This document shows positions 11,573 to 23,800 of a stretch of DNA of 64,000 nucleotides, one piece after another. Numbering within the stretch: the first letter of the stretch is position 1; each line of letters opens with the position of its first letter. The stretch is from positions 1,310,097-1,374,096 of the forward strand of contig CM074813.1 of NCBI GenBank assembly GCA_037447605.1, in the 5' to 3' direction. This DNA comes from Zygnema circumcarinatum (taxonomy: Eukaryota > Streptophyta > Zygnematophyceae > Zygnematales > Zygnemataceae). The notes below the pieces were generated by a model. That model worked only from the letters and a program-made list of their open reading frames with translations. It did no database searches and was not told where the DNA came from. The translations under genes and the position numbers were made by a program.

Positions 11573-14490
11573 TTCGAAGTGGGAAGGGCTTCAATTCGAA
11601 AGCTGCCAGAAACAAGTGGACATGGTCTTGATGCTGCCAAGGGTCTGTGATTTGGCGATGATGACTTGCCGCTCCTTCTTTTTCGTGGAGTTCTGGGCAG
11701 GGCACGGGCTGCAGGCAGGCGGACACCAAAGTTTCACCTTTGCGCAAAACTTTGCAGGACTCGAAATCAGCCATGAGAATCTTGCGAGGAATGCGCACCG
11801 TCTACTTCTTTATATTGTTTTTGTTGCCTTTTTCTTTTTTCTGTTTTTTCTCGCCTTTTCGGCGATGTAATGAATACTGCGAAGGGTTTTTGCCCGTGTC
11901 GGAAACTGGGTGTGTTGTTTTAGGGTCACGGGTTCCTGTATTTGAGAAACGCAGTCCATTTTTAAAGAACTGAGAGCCGTCCCTTGCGTCGGGGAATGTC
12001 GTTGTTTTTGTCCATGTACCTCTTTTGAGGTCAATGCCAATTCTCTTCTTTTTCAACTAAAAAATAATGAACAATTATGAATGAATCGATCCGCTTGCAT
12101 GAGAACACCTAACCACTTCGTAAAAGCAATTTTCCAGAAATATTGAACAGTGCCCTTCTGTTCCCTTCTGTCAAGTCCGAGGCCGGGCCGGGCCGGGCCG
12201 GGCGGCGGGGTCCCTTCAGTTTCGGCGTCGTGTGCGCCGTTTTGTTCCGGGTTCCGCGAGGCCACGTGGCGCCGACGTGGCTGGCCCGACAGCGACTCTC
12301 GAAACTCGGCCCTTTCTGGAAGTCTTGAGAACACGTTGACTGAATGTGCACCTCCAATCGCGCGTCGCCACGTCAGCAATGAGATCCGTCGCGAATCTCC
12401 ATGCGCGTTCCGCCGACGCGCGTGACGTGACGTGGGAGCGCAGAGCTCGCAGCAACTTGGCAGTCAACACGTGGCGAGCGCTGAATGGAAAACGCCGTTG
12501 TTGCGCAGACCGACATCCGACGTGGCGCGGTCTGATTAGTGCACCCGCGTCGCGAAATCTCGGTCGTCGTGGCGCCTGTGGGAGGTCGCGCGTGCCGCAC
12601 GTGCGGAGTCCATCCGTACACTTCTTCTGGCGGCTCCGGGGGGAGGGTGACCCGTACGGACCAGCCAGCCGCCCAGCGGCGAGATCCCGGTCCTTGCGCT
12701 CCCTCGAGTGTCGGGGCACGCGCCCCTCACGGCACGGGACACAGGAGGCTGCCAGAGCCGTGACTCGCGTGACGTGACTCCTGCAAGCAGGACAAATGCG
12801 GCCGTACGTTACGCCCGTCTAATCCATACCGTACGGCAAGCTGACGTGGCAGGGGCACGGAGGGGCACGGTTTGAATGAGCGCTTCCCGGCAAGTCGTGC
12901 CCCAGGCGCGCCCTTGGCAGGCATGCCCCCTCACGCCGTCCCTCCACCACTAGTTCCCTCCCTCCCTCCCCTGAGTCCCCTCCCGCCGTCAGGCGCCCGG
13001 CCGACAAGATATATACAGTACACACATGCAAGTCTCGATATTTTTCTTACCATTCGCTCGCTCAGAGTAGAGCGGAGCGGCGCGGAGCAGATCGTTTCCC
13101 CGCGCGGCAATGGCCGCCGCCGCGTCGCGTCGGATATTTGGCTCCGCGTCACGTCACCCCTACCGTACGGCCGCGCCTAGCCTCGCGATTTCTGGACTCG
13201 CCAGCTGGCGCGTCCGCTCTCGCCCGCGCGGTCCACGACCCGCCCGCGTTCCGTGGCCGCCGTACGGCCCTGGGCGGATTCTGCCCTGCGCTGCCATTGG
13301 CCGCCCGCGCGCCGCGGCGGTCGCGAAGCTTCCGCTGATTCGCCGCTGGATGCCAGCTGGACCGACTTTGACCGTTCACCAATCCGTGCGCGTTACGTGG
13401 AGATAATCGCCACGTCATTACCATCTCATGGTTTCCGACACTGCGCGCCGCCACGTCATTGGCACGAGCTCAGCTGCGTGTCTGGGAAGGAACCGCGCGG
13501 TGCGGTACGGACCGATCCGCCCGCCCGTCGGGCCGCCAGCCGCGCAATTTCCCAGTGCCACGCGGCGCGCTCCGCCCGCCCGCCCGCCCGCCCGCCCGCG
13601 CCGCGTCCGCCGGGCCCGGCCCGGCCAGGCCAGGTCAGCAGCGCCGCAGCGACCGCGCTGAGCACGTGGACGGTTGCGATTCTCCGCCCGCCACATCGAC
13701 CGCTCGCGGGCGCCGTGATGGGGCGGGGGAGGATCTGAGCGACCAGTGAGCGGCGGCCGCGGCACGGGCGCAACCTTGTCGCGTAGCGCGCCGCGGGCGC
13801 TGTCTTCGGGGAGCGCCCCGCGCCTGCCTTGACAGGGAATTGCCGCGTCACTGCGCCGGCTACGAGTCTGTGGCCAATCCTGGGCCGCCACGCGGCAACC
13901 ATCCACCGTTCTATGTCCAGTTCTGGCGCGTCCCGGCAGTTAAACGGCGCAGCGCACGTGCCGGGGCGGGTCCGGGCGGGCGCGCGCCGCCACACGCCGC
14001 AGATCTCCGCCAAGCGCTCCGCACCATGCGATCGAAGCGCCACCGCGGAGGCCGTCGCCAGCCGTCCGCCGGAGCCATCGGACGGCTGCGACCGGCGGCG
14101 CCAAGGACTACGGGGGGCGGAGCCGTCGGACCCATCTGGACCGTCCGTCAGAGCATCTGGACGGCGGAGCGCGGTGCCAGTGAGGCAGGCAGCCCGCCCT
14201 CCCCTCCCGCGCCTTGAAAGCCGGGCGCGCCCCACCGCCGTCTCTGACCGCGAGCGAACGCCTTCTGCTTCCCGCCTTCCTTGCAAAGTGCCTGCCCGCC
14301 TGTCTGCCTGCCTGAAGCGCCCTCTGCTTCGAGGTCCTCGCTTCCTGCGACAGCCGGAGAGCCAGCCTGCCAGCCTCCTGTCGTCGCAGCAGCAAGCGGA
14401 GTCGGAGGACTGGTTAGAGTGCCAATAAAAGAGCTCCTGCAGCAGAGCCCAGCGGCTGCAAGGGATTCAAAAGGTCGCTGCACATATAGC
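11573..14490. promoter_or_regulatory. GC-rich upstream region of the mannosylglycerate synthase gene
   Basis: The left 550 bases are AT-rich and should hold the 3' end of the UROS transcript. From about 12170 to 14300 the DNA becomes strongly GC-rich, with tandem GGGCC (12180-12210) and CCCG (13577-13606) runs, many ACGT cores of the CACGTGG/GACGTGG/CCACGTCA type, and several CCGTACGG palindromes. Long open frames here on both strands are by-products of GC content. I infer it is the promoter and 5' leader of the plus-strand synthase gene. Confidence 0.6.
13010..13015 (+). promoter_or_regulatory. Candidate TATA box
   Basis: TATATA inside AGATATATACAG stands out in an otherwise GC-rich stretch. 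It lies about 95 bases before an ATG at 13110 in good context (GGCAATGGCC) and 1.48 kb before the mannosylglycerate synthase ATG. It could start a long-leader transcript of that gene or a separate short transcript. Confidence 0.35.
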
Positions 14491-16844
14491 ATGTCGCTGG
14501 TGTGCTTTCCATTCAAGGAAGAGGATGTCACAGTCGCCGTGCGCAACGTAGAAACTGCCGCCTCTCACCCCCGTGTCGCTGCCGTGCTCTGCGTGGGATT
14601 CTCGCGAGGGGAGACATGGCATGCCATTGAAAGCAACGTGCCTGCAATTGAGAAGCGCACTGGCAAGAAGGTCTTTCTAGTTTTGCAGAAACGCCTCGGC
14701 TTTAACCTCCGTGGTGGCAAGGGCGATGGAATGAACACAGCCTTAACCTTTTTTTTGGAACACGCAGAGTATCCCCGCCTCCACTTCTATGATGCCGACA
14801 TCGTATCTTTCTCATGCGAATGGATCACCAAGGCGGAGAAGCAGGCTGACTTGGACTTCGATGTCGTCCGCCACTACTTCCCGCGCTCTAGCACTGATGC
14901 TATGATCACCTGGTTTGTCACAAAAATCGGATTTGCGCTACTATGGCCGAACTCCGTTCTTCCGCACATCGAGCAGCCTCTGGGAGGGGAACTCCTTCTG
15001 TCCCGCAGGGCTGCGGAGATCCTCGCGTCCGATCAGAGAGTGCGCTCTCAGAGCGACTGGGGCATCGACACGCTGTACACGTTCGTGTCGGCGCAAGCGG
15101 GCCTCAGGGTGGCCGAGGTCTACATCCCTGAAGGAAAGGTCCACGCTCTCTATGGCGGCCTGCGCGACCTGCGCACGATGCTGGTCGAGTGCTTCTCAGC
15201 CATGCAGGTTGGTGGCCGGGTTTCTTAATATTGGAGTTTATGGCGCGTCGAATGGTGTTGAGTGTTTTCGATGGTGCTGTGCGTTCCCGATTGAGGACTG
15301 ACTATTCTGGTGAACACGCTTAACATATCTTAGAGATGCTTGGTAATTGACTCGCTTTCATCACCTAGTAGTCCTTTCAACGACTGGAAGGAAGTAGTCA
15401 CCTGTTGCTCGTTAGTTGCTGCAGGATGCTTGAAAGTAGCTGAAATGGAAAGATTTTTCTGAATATGCAGACGTTGCGGAACGAGAAGATTGATGAGGCC
15501 GCCTTGCACCATGGAATTCATCGTATGGAAGCTTCCAAGTCTGTTCCGGAACTTGTGAAGCAGAAGATTGGCTACGATGTGGAGAAGACGCTGAAGCTTC
15601 TGCGTGACAACTGGACCCCTCGTCAGCGCGAGCTTTTGCAGCAGCACTTCGACCCTGCTCTTGCAAAGGTGGGTCGTCTTAACTGTATAGTGCTAAATGG
15701 ATGCTGCATAATTTTGTATTTCGTTCATCGTTATCTTCGAAGCGCAAGTTTCTTGTTGGCTGCTGTTGGCTTGATTTGCTACCGTTCGTGGTTCAGGTTC
15801 ATGGACAGAGCACTGCTCTACAATTGTTTTGGCCCTTAATCGTTCAGATTACGATTTGAATTCTTCGGAGTCTATGAAGGTTGCCGCTTGTACAGTGCCT
15901 TTTTTGGTTATACATGGGGAGAGTATCTGACGTATCCGAATTTGCTGCAGGGCCTTCTTCTTGCGTCCGAGTGGCCATGCTGGTCATTCTGTGATGAAGA
16001 AGCCTGGGTCAATGCCTACGTCAAGTTTCTGGATAACTTTGAGAAAGGTGATGACGATTGGGAAGAGCTCCTCTTCAAGGTGTGGGTCTCGAGAGTGCTG
16101 AACCACACACTACGGTGAGTAAATGTTCTTCCTCCTGTCATGGAGATGCAGACATTGGAGTCGTAGCGATTGAACTGTTCCTCAGTGGTTAACCGTTCCT
16201 TGATGTTTTTTTTTTTATTAAAGTGATTTTCTCTGGATGCTAAGTTTTGCTTGTGCGATAATTTTTGCAGTCATGTGATGCGCGGGTACGACATAGCACT
16301 GGGGACTCTGAGGGACCTTGTACGCGACACCCAGCACGCCTCAGCCATGCAGGTGTGTAAGATCGTCTGTTTGCACTGCTCGAGTAAACTTGTATTTAGG
16401 TACTTGCTTATCCCTGTAAATGTATCCTGAAACTAGAGACCTTCTGGTATACTTTTTTTGTGAGTCTGTATTTTCTGATGTGATTCGTGTGCCCGGCAGG
16501 CGGTTGTATGGACGGTGCCAGCTAGAGGAACCTGCTGCTAATCTGTCTGTCCCTGATTTTGACTAGGTGACAGGAGATTGTTCCATTAACTGCTTTTTTT
16601 TTGGCGGTGAATGCCCATGGATGCGGCGTCCAGGCCTGGGGTTGCGTTAGAACGTAGCTGACTTAGATGGAAAATTGGGTGGTTTGTGGAACAGCTGAAA
16701 GCAGCGGCTGCTGTTGCCTCACAGCCTCTATCGGCAGGACATTCTGCTGTGGAAGGAAAGGCGCATGGGCCACAGTCAAGGAAGAAAGGGAAGTGGAGTT
16801 TGACCGCAGGTGTGGCCGGCGTGAACATCGTCGTTCAGCCGTGA
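14491..16844 (+). CDS. MGS: Mannosylglycerate synthase (GT78), 5 exons
   Basis: Retaining glycosyltransferase that makes the compatible solute mannosylglycerate from GDP-mannose and D-glycerate; family members protect cells under salt, heat or drying. Exons: 14491-15207, 15471-15668, 15951-16114, 16271-16352, 16695-16844, joining in phase to 436 residues (the Rhodothermus enzyme has about 397). Similarity begins at the first codons (MSLVCFPFK), which fixes the start, and covers the whole enzyme: KGDGMNTAL, FYDADI with Asp101-Ala-Asp103 (the metal/nucleotide DXD site), RHYFPRSSTDAMITW, IEQPLGGELL, RSDWGIDTLYTFV-like SDWGIDTLYTFV, YIPEGK, YGGLRDLRTMLVEC and WEELLFKVWVSRVLN. The last ~50 residues, in exon 5, are Ala- and Lys-rich and outside the conserved core. 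No signal or transit peptide is visible, so it is probably cytosolic. No second synthase-pathway enzyme lies nearby. Function is inferred from strong family similarity. Confidence 0.93.
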
Positions 16845-19129
16845 GCGGGCGTTTCTGCGGGGAGCAGTTGGTCAGATCACGTTGCCCTCTCGGATCAGGG
16901 CAGGTGGAAGCGAGGAGAAAGGCAGGTGGCTGCGATAGGCAGGACGGGCAGCTTGGATGACCCAGAGGGCCTGGAGAGTGAGGGAGGGATATAGAGTCCT
17001 TCTCTGCTGTGCCGTACCAGACCGCGTTGTCGGTCGTCGTAAACTTGGCATCGCTTTCAGGCGCCAGCTGCCCTCGGTTGGGACGGAGTGCCGCCCCCGC
17101 CGAGGACGCTCAAGCCTTGCAAGCGACTGCGGCCTTCTCTTTGTATGCAAGTTGAGGTATGTAAAAGAAATCTGATTTTGCGTTCTAGCACAGCGAGTTG
17201 GCCAGGTGAGCCTCTCGGCCATGAGGAATAGCTACAGTTTGGGAAGTGCTCTCCATTCTGATTTCAGTGGCAGTGTTGGGGACTGTCCGCCCTGTCAGTT
17301 TTGGCAGATGAGGATTGGTTGTTTAGGTATTGGCAGGGAGCTGGAATCAGTTGGATGACAGGCACTAGAGCCTTTGTCATTATTGTACTCTGCTTGATCC
17401 ATTATGTACAATGTGTTCATTAATAAATGGAGCAAAGTCCCTGTCAGATGGATGTGCCCCCCTCCCTTCCCATGGAGTCTCGTCAAACATGTGTTTGTCC
17501 AAGGCGCGTAGGTTGGCAGTGCGTTCGACTGTTGTTTTGGTCGACTGTTTGCGTGTTTATTTTAATTTTAAGATGCCAGTGTGGTATCTCCGCTTCCCTG
17601 CGCGTTTTCTGAATATTATGTGCGGCTGGGATGTGCAGACTGCATGGCAGAAGTATGACACCCATGCAAAGTCACGGTCAGATGAGGAATGTGTGTGTTC
17701 TCTAACCTTGTCCTAATTTTTTCCTGTAATTTTTTTGAGTCTGTTGACAAGTGACGGGACGTAGAACATGAATTAGCTCGTACACTCCCATACGGAGTAG
17801 TAGAAGCAGAATAGCTGTCAGGGCAGGCTACCTGAGTGAAGGTTGCTGTGTGTGCAAATAGGTGGAGACTTGCAGCCCGGCACTCGCGCTGTGGGAGGGA
17901 GTGTGGGCTCGCTTCTTTCGGTGGGGGGGCTTTGGTCTCTGACCAATACCGCATGGTCTGCCTGAAACTGCAGTGGGTGAGTGGCTGCTGACTGTGGGCT
18001 CTGCAGGCGCTCTTGGGTTCACGCCCAGGTATGATTCGGAACTCGATTGTGCTTCAGGGAAATGCCATTTTTTGCAGTAAAGCGTTGGGATGGTGCCTTT
18101 TTCTTATGCTCGGTTAATATAGTGAGAACAAAGACACGTGAATATGCGGCTTCCATCCTGTCCTTGCAAGAGGCAGGCTGCACTTATCCCATGCTCGCTG
18201 TTGAAGGGATGGCAGGGGAACCTTTCTGTTGCGTTGGGACCTTGCTGTTGCTCTGGGCCATCTCTGTTCTGTTCCGCGTTCTTGCAGTCGTTAGGCAGAG
18301 ACGGAGGGCTGGCACATTTGCCCTCGCCCTTTACCCTAAAGACAAGTGAAAACCAGTCTGTCAGGTCGAAGGCCAGAATAGGAACGGAATGAGCTGGGTG
18401 TTTATTATTTTGAACTGTTTGTACTCGTTTCCTGATGACAAAAGGAGGTCACGTGTTTTCAAAGTATTTTCTTCTTAGACATTTTTAGAGAGGAGATGGG
18501 CGCTGTACTTCTAAGCGCTGTACTTGAGAAGAGCCCAGCTTAGTGGGTACGGGCACCTTCCGCATTATGGTTTTCGTATGGCTCGTTGTAGGGACTACTC
18601 ATCAGGTGGATGCGGGTACCAGAGCACGCAAGGCAATGTGATACGCAATGTGAAGCTGTATGCTGGTTGGGGACACATTTATGAAGAGCCGTGTGTGGCT
18701 TCAAAATTTTGACTGTTCTGAAATTGGCGATCTTCGCATAAGTGAATGGTGTCAGCTGTCAATGATGGTGACTTCTGCAGTGCTTATCTGCTGCGCATAT
18801 TGATTCACGCGTATGTGTATACCCAGTCACACTTGTGAACATAGCTCGTTGTGGTGTACTCGCGTAGACAAAACACGGGTGTCGGCAGTACTCGCCTTTT
18901 GTGTGGCATCTAAGGGCTTGGGCATTTGCTGGGACATGGAAGCATGATAATAGTATTTTGCATCAGGGGGGTTCGTTTAGAGTAGAAGACAAGGGCAGCC
19001 ACTGACCTCATACCGGCTCTCCTTTGCAGAACCAATGAGGTTCTGACAGAGTTTCCGCCGCAAATTGTGCAGGAAAGTTGCACTGTAAAGATAAGAAGAA
19101 AAATAGATTATCTCAGGAAAGGACGTCGT
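16845..19129. other. Convergent intergenic region, nothing firm
   Basis: This follows the stop codon of the mannosylglycerate synthase gene. Its early part should be 3' untranslated sequence. Open frames are short and carry no family motif. I see no tandem repeats, RNA gene or mobile element in it. Confidence 0.5.
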
Positions 19130-20166
19130 TACATCCCCTCTAATAAACTGCGTCAACGGCAGCACAACTGTTGCCTCGTCATGAGGTCCAAAAGAATTTG
19201 ACCTTGCTTGTCTTGGCTTGACTTCTTAAAAGCATAAACGTGTAAAGTACTCTTCACAATGGCATCTGCATGAGAGCGAGTAGGGGCCGGTTGAATCTCA
19301 ATCTTGCCGGCATCCTGTCTCCCCTCCCTCATGAATTACTGAGCAGAACTTAAGTTGGGAATACTATGTGAAGTTGCTTTAGTGTCTAAAGTACTTCATT
19401 TGAAAGAGACGAAACTGTAAAGACTCGTCCACTTCATTCTCGATCGCAACGACCCGCAGCTGCAGCTCATTGCAGCCACTCTGATTGCATGAATGAGTTC
19501 CTTTTCTGAAAAACGCTATATGAGTTGGGAGAAAGTTTCTCGAAGGACACCCTTTTGAGGAAAGTTATCTCTATGGAGGCTCTCTCGATAGCAGAGGTTT
19601 TGAAAAAGGTGCTCTTGTTGAAGGTTCGTTGAATAGAGCCTCTCTCCAAGCAAAGTTTATTCGTCTTCCCTGACATTACTCGTTTGGGAACTGCTGCACA
19701 TTTCACCCTAGTAGGAAGCCACAGAATTAAGGACCACCCTTGCAGCAAGCATCTCTCACTGAAACGATTCAAATAGTAAGTTTGACCTTCTTCTCGGTGT
19801 TGTCCCACTATGCTTCTCCAAAGGTGTGTAACCATCCCTTCTGTGAAACAAATTGGCAGGCCGAGGTATTTGAAGAGCAAGAAAAACAAGAGCAATAAGC
19901 AAAACTCAACATAATGCACAGAAATTCATTCAAAGCATTGGAAATCACATCAGTGAGTAAATATCAAACATGTAAACACAACGTCATACCCCAAAAAGTT
20001 TGCAATACTGGAATTTTCACTTGTCCTCAAAATATCGTTTGCTCTCGCTAGTCCTTCATCCATGTCTGACGAGAAATGAGTTCCCATGTCTGACAAGTTT
20101 TGCCCGAAGCCTAGATCGGCAGTTGTTTCATTGCATTGCCGTGCCAATTTTTTAACAGCGGAAGGT
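19130..20166 (-). CDS. Possible exons of an unrecognised minus-strand gene
   Basis: Three pieces read like protein rather than noise but match no family I know. First, 20166-19990, bounded by TTAG and a GTATG donor, gives about 58 residues (starting PSAVKKLARQC, later GFGQNLSDMGTHF). Second, around 19490-19390 a frame gives ELQLRVVAIENEVDESLQF and then MKYFRH before a stop. Third, around 19325-19150 a frame gives KIEIQPAPTRSHADAIVK and LHVYAFKKSSQDKQGQ, then a stop. The phases of the first and second pieces do not join simply, so the gene model is open. The GT43 gene ends 670 bases upstream on the same strand. These could be a small unknown gene, a decayed gene, or chance. Confidence 0.2.
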
Positions 20167-20423
20167 CTAACACAATCGACAAAGCACGATATGAAACATC
20201 ATTTCACGGACACGATGGCGGTTGTAGCATTCTAATGCATCTGAAACCTTTATTTGTACCATGCGCAGGAGGAAGTTACATCTCCTGCTACAAATTCTGT
20301 AAGCAGCACAAATTGTGTAGGATGGTACCACAAAGAAAATTCTCTCGGGAACAAAAAGTTTGAGGGCCAGAGAGAGCTTTGCCGGTATGAAGAGTCATAC
20401 GTTGCGGCTGAATGGAAGACTCC

Positions 20424-20541
20424 CAGAGAAAAAGAGAGAGAGGGGGGAGAGAGAGAGAGAGAGGGAGAGAGAGAGAGGAGAGAGAGAGAAAGGGAGCGAG
20501 AGAAAGAGCGAGAGAGAGAGAGGGAGGCAGAGAGAGAGACG
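20424..20541 (+). repeat. (GA)n purine microsatellite
   Basis: An interrupted GA/GGAGA tract of more than 100 bases, just beyond the 3' end of the GT43 gene. It creates long Arg-Glu or Ser-Leu frames that are not genes. Confidence 0.9.
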
Positions 20542-20835
20542 GCCCATGTGGCTCCGTAATCTGACTTCATCACCGCGGCCCGAAGAGAGCGAACTCAGCT
20601 GGACCCCTCGAAAAAACTCGGCGCACAGCTCCTCAAAGCTGTGGCCTTACAACTGCTTTGCTTCCAGCAGACTTGGCTTCCTTCGGGCAGAAAGTGATGC
20701 TAACTTTGAATTAATGAAGACGGCAGGATTTCAATCTTACCATCATCTGCTACAAAACTACCTTGTCCTCCTACTGAGACCCCTACTGCTTTACCAGATT
20801 CATCTAATGAACCGCGCCCCCTCCATCCTTCCACG

Positions 20836-23800
20836 TCACCTCCGGCGTCTCTCCTTCCAATATTCAGAGTCTCTATGGCTTCTCTTGTCTCGTTCTTTCC
20901 TCATGTTGTTGTAGGTTTCTCTTGCCAAATCTCTCCACATAGTTCCTAACAACCTATCGACATCACTCGAGTCGTCTCCTTCCACCACCTCAAGAAGCTT
21001 TCTCCTTCCCTCTCCCGTTCCCTTCTCTGATAACCTTTCCTCCCTAACGCTATCTTCCCCTTTATTTCCTGCAGCCTCTACAGACTCAGCAATGGTTTGT
21101 AACGTCTGAAGTACCTCTCGCGCATCTGCCTTAGTTGTCCCATCCACTATTTTCGCCACCTCCGCCTGTACCGTTAAAGCCTTTCCCGTCCCCTCAAGAT
21201 CTGCAGCAACGTCTGCTGCCACTTTCTCCACCTTTTCAGCCTTCTCTCCTCCCTCTACCCCGTTTTCCACATTGTTTATCTGGTCTTCAGGTAAAGTGGA
21301 AGTCTTTTCTACGCTTCGGAGAGCACTCGGAGGCGGGCTCTTGGGTAAAGGCCAAGGAGTTCTCTTTGCTGGAACAACAATTGGCAGTTCGGGTATTTGC
21401 CACCTGACACCACATGTGACCGATTCAAAAGGTTAGGGGCTCTCGCACAAGAGGCATACAGCCAGGACCCCCCGGCTTTGTCAACATAATTGCTGTTCAG
21501 ACTTCTTCACAAGCACTCTCGACTGTGTTTCAATATGAATTGAAGGCACTATTACGTTTGGAGTCGGTCCTCCAATCTTGGCACCCAATGAGCGATGACT
21601 AGACAAGCGCTCTGACCTAGTGCTTCATGCAGGTTTTCAGTTTATAGTATGTTCATCAGTCGTCATAATGTGCAATAACTCAATGATTTGTGCGTGGAAA
21701 CCAACCCTCTAGGAGTTGTTGAGGCCAGCGAAAGAGGGACAAAAAGGGGAGCTCCATTTCCCGGACTGAATGCAGATTGGACAATGCAAACTGACCTGCT
21801 GTAAAACCTGCTATCTCCGCGAGCCTCAGCCCTCATCCACCATCCGAGCACTTCCTTCCCACAGGCCCCTAAGGGCTCCACATTCATCTCGTCCACAAGC
21901 ATACGTTTCAACAAGTCTCCAGCTGCGGTCTGATGCACTCCAACACTATTGAACTGCCTGTCGACAGCCTTACTGTCTGCCCATTCCTCCCATCTCCGAA
22001 CCCACGATGGCCTCTCACTACTGTCGTCTACATGTGGCACAGTTCCCGCTCCAAACTGATGCCTTATCCTGTGATCCGAGTCATCCCATAGGAGGCGCGA
22101 ATTGAGAACAAAGCTTCCCCAGACCATCTGCATTCTCTCAGCCTCGATGTTTATCTCCTCCCCATAGTGAGGGAGTCCCTCCGCTACCTGCTGGGGTGAG
22201 TGCAGCATGGTGTGCCAGCCTGACAATGACCCGTTCTCATTGCATACGGGGCTTTGAATTGGCATACGTAAACTCTTTTGGTTGCTCTCCAAGGGGACTT
22301 TCTTTTTGTTCTCCTCAGCACCACCTCCAAAAATATCTGTAAACCCTGTTTGAAGCAGAATGCTGATTGCTGCTGCCCCAAACCATCTAACCTTTTGAGC
22401 CTCTTCGAAGAACTTTGGGGAGAAGACGGAGCTATCATCTGCGAATAATACGAGGCCGTCCATTCGCGTCTCTCGAACGTACCTGCAAATGTTACCGATA
22501 AATTTACGTCACAACAGCCGTTGCAGAAATACAATTGAACAGACTCTCCGTCGAAGGAATATTGCAGAAAAATACAATGTCGTAGTTGCGTTTATGTGAG
22601 CTCTATTTTGCAGACCATGACCTACAATTATGGGGCGTTCTTAATAAACTTAATCTTGTTTTGATTGCGATGAGGGAGAAAAACTGCAAAGCACTATCAG
22701 CCAACGACTAATAATTCCCTGGCTGTTGCAAGCAATGTCATGTCATGTAATGTAATGTCATGTCATGTCATGTCATATCTACGAATACTGCCCATGGGTG
22801 AAAGAGCCAAACAGTATGGTTTTTCACAGCTCTTTGGAACTCAAACGATATAACAAGTGCCTACGCTCTTATCCAGGTTCAGACAGCCCACACGCCCCTC
22901 CTTTCTAAAAGGTGTTTAAGCTAGAGAAACAATTGTCTCGGAAAGAGACTAAGAAAAGCGATCGCCGATAAATGGCAGCCACAAAATTCTGCTCTTACAT
23001 GAAAGGAGAGTAACCTTTTGACGACTGTTTCATGGGTAAAACCCCTTTGAACATATGTTCGAAAACTTCAACTCACCTGAGCCCTAACTCTCGCATGTGA
23101 ACTTCCGTAAGCCACCTTTCCTCCCACGCCTCTGGCATTTCGCTTCCATACTCTAAATGAACAAAACCTAATCCCGACTGCTGAAGAATGGCTGCAGTAT
23201 CATTTGTTCGACGGGGCGCCTCAATCACAACCCAAAGCAAGGGGGCTCGCGCTCGTTTCAAAGAATTCACCAGACCAATCATATGAACAGTCTGAAAAGT
23301 ACGCATAAATGTTGGAGTTATTGCAATCAAAAGCCTTGGAGGATAAATGGAGGACGCCCGATGCTGGCGCTCTTGCAAAAGATCAAGCAGTTCATGTGCC
23401 AGTACCACCTGATAAGGGTCTGGATGGGGATAATCTCTAATGAGAATTCCATGGCGGCCCACTCTGCTACCCCCTCTTACTCCTTTTTCATCCTCATGTC
23501 CTGTCTCCAACTCAAGCTGCTTATCGCTGCTCTCTTCATCCCAAAAGAGCATATCTCTATGAAGTGGTCGATGTGGATCAGGCAAGTCCGTCTGGATTGC
23601 TTGGCGAGAACCGCCCAAAGCACCCTCTCTCAAGACACCAATTCGTCCTTCCTGAATGGTTGTTTCGCTCCCCCCCAACAAGAGGATCTTCCCCTCCCTC
23701 GCTAAGCGGAACCCAATCAGCATAAATGCGCAGCACGCTGCGAGGTGGAGGAGCCATGGAGCTGCTGCCCTCACCCCGGAGAGAACAAGGAGGTTCTTTG

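Noticed and set aside
13456-14286. Long minus-strand open frame of 276 codons
   Set aside because: Arg/Pro/Ala/Gly composition is what GC-rich DNA gives in any frame; overlapping frames of similar length exist on both strands and none shows a motif.
14281-14490. In-frame extension of mannosylglycerate synthase to 14281
   Set aside because: It begins with a TTG codon, not ATG, and the family's first residues start exactly at the ATG at 14491.
20250-20575. Ser-Leu-rich frame (and Arg-Glu frame on the other strand)
   Set aside because: Produced by the GA microsatellite.
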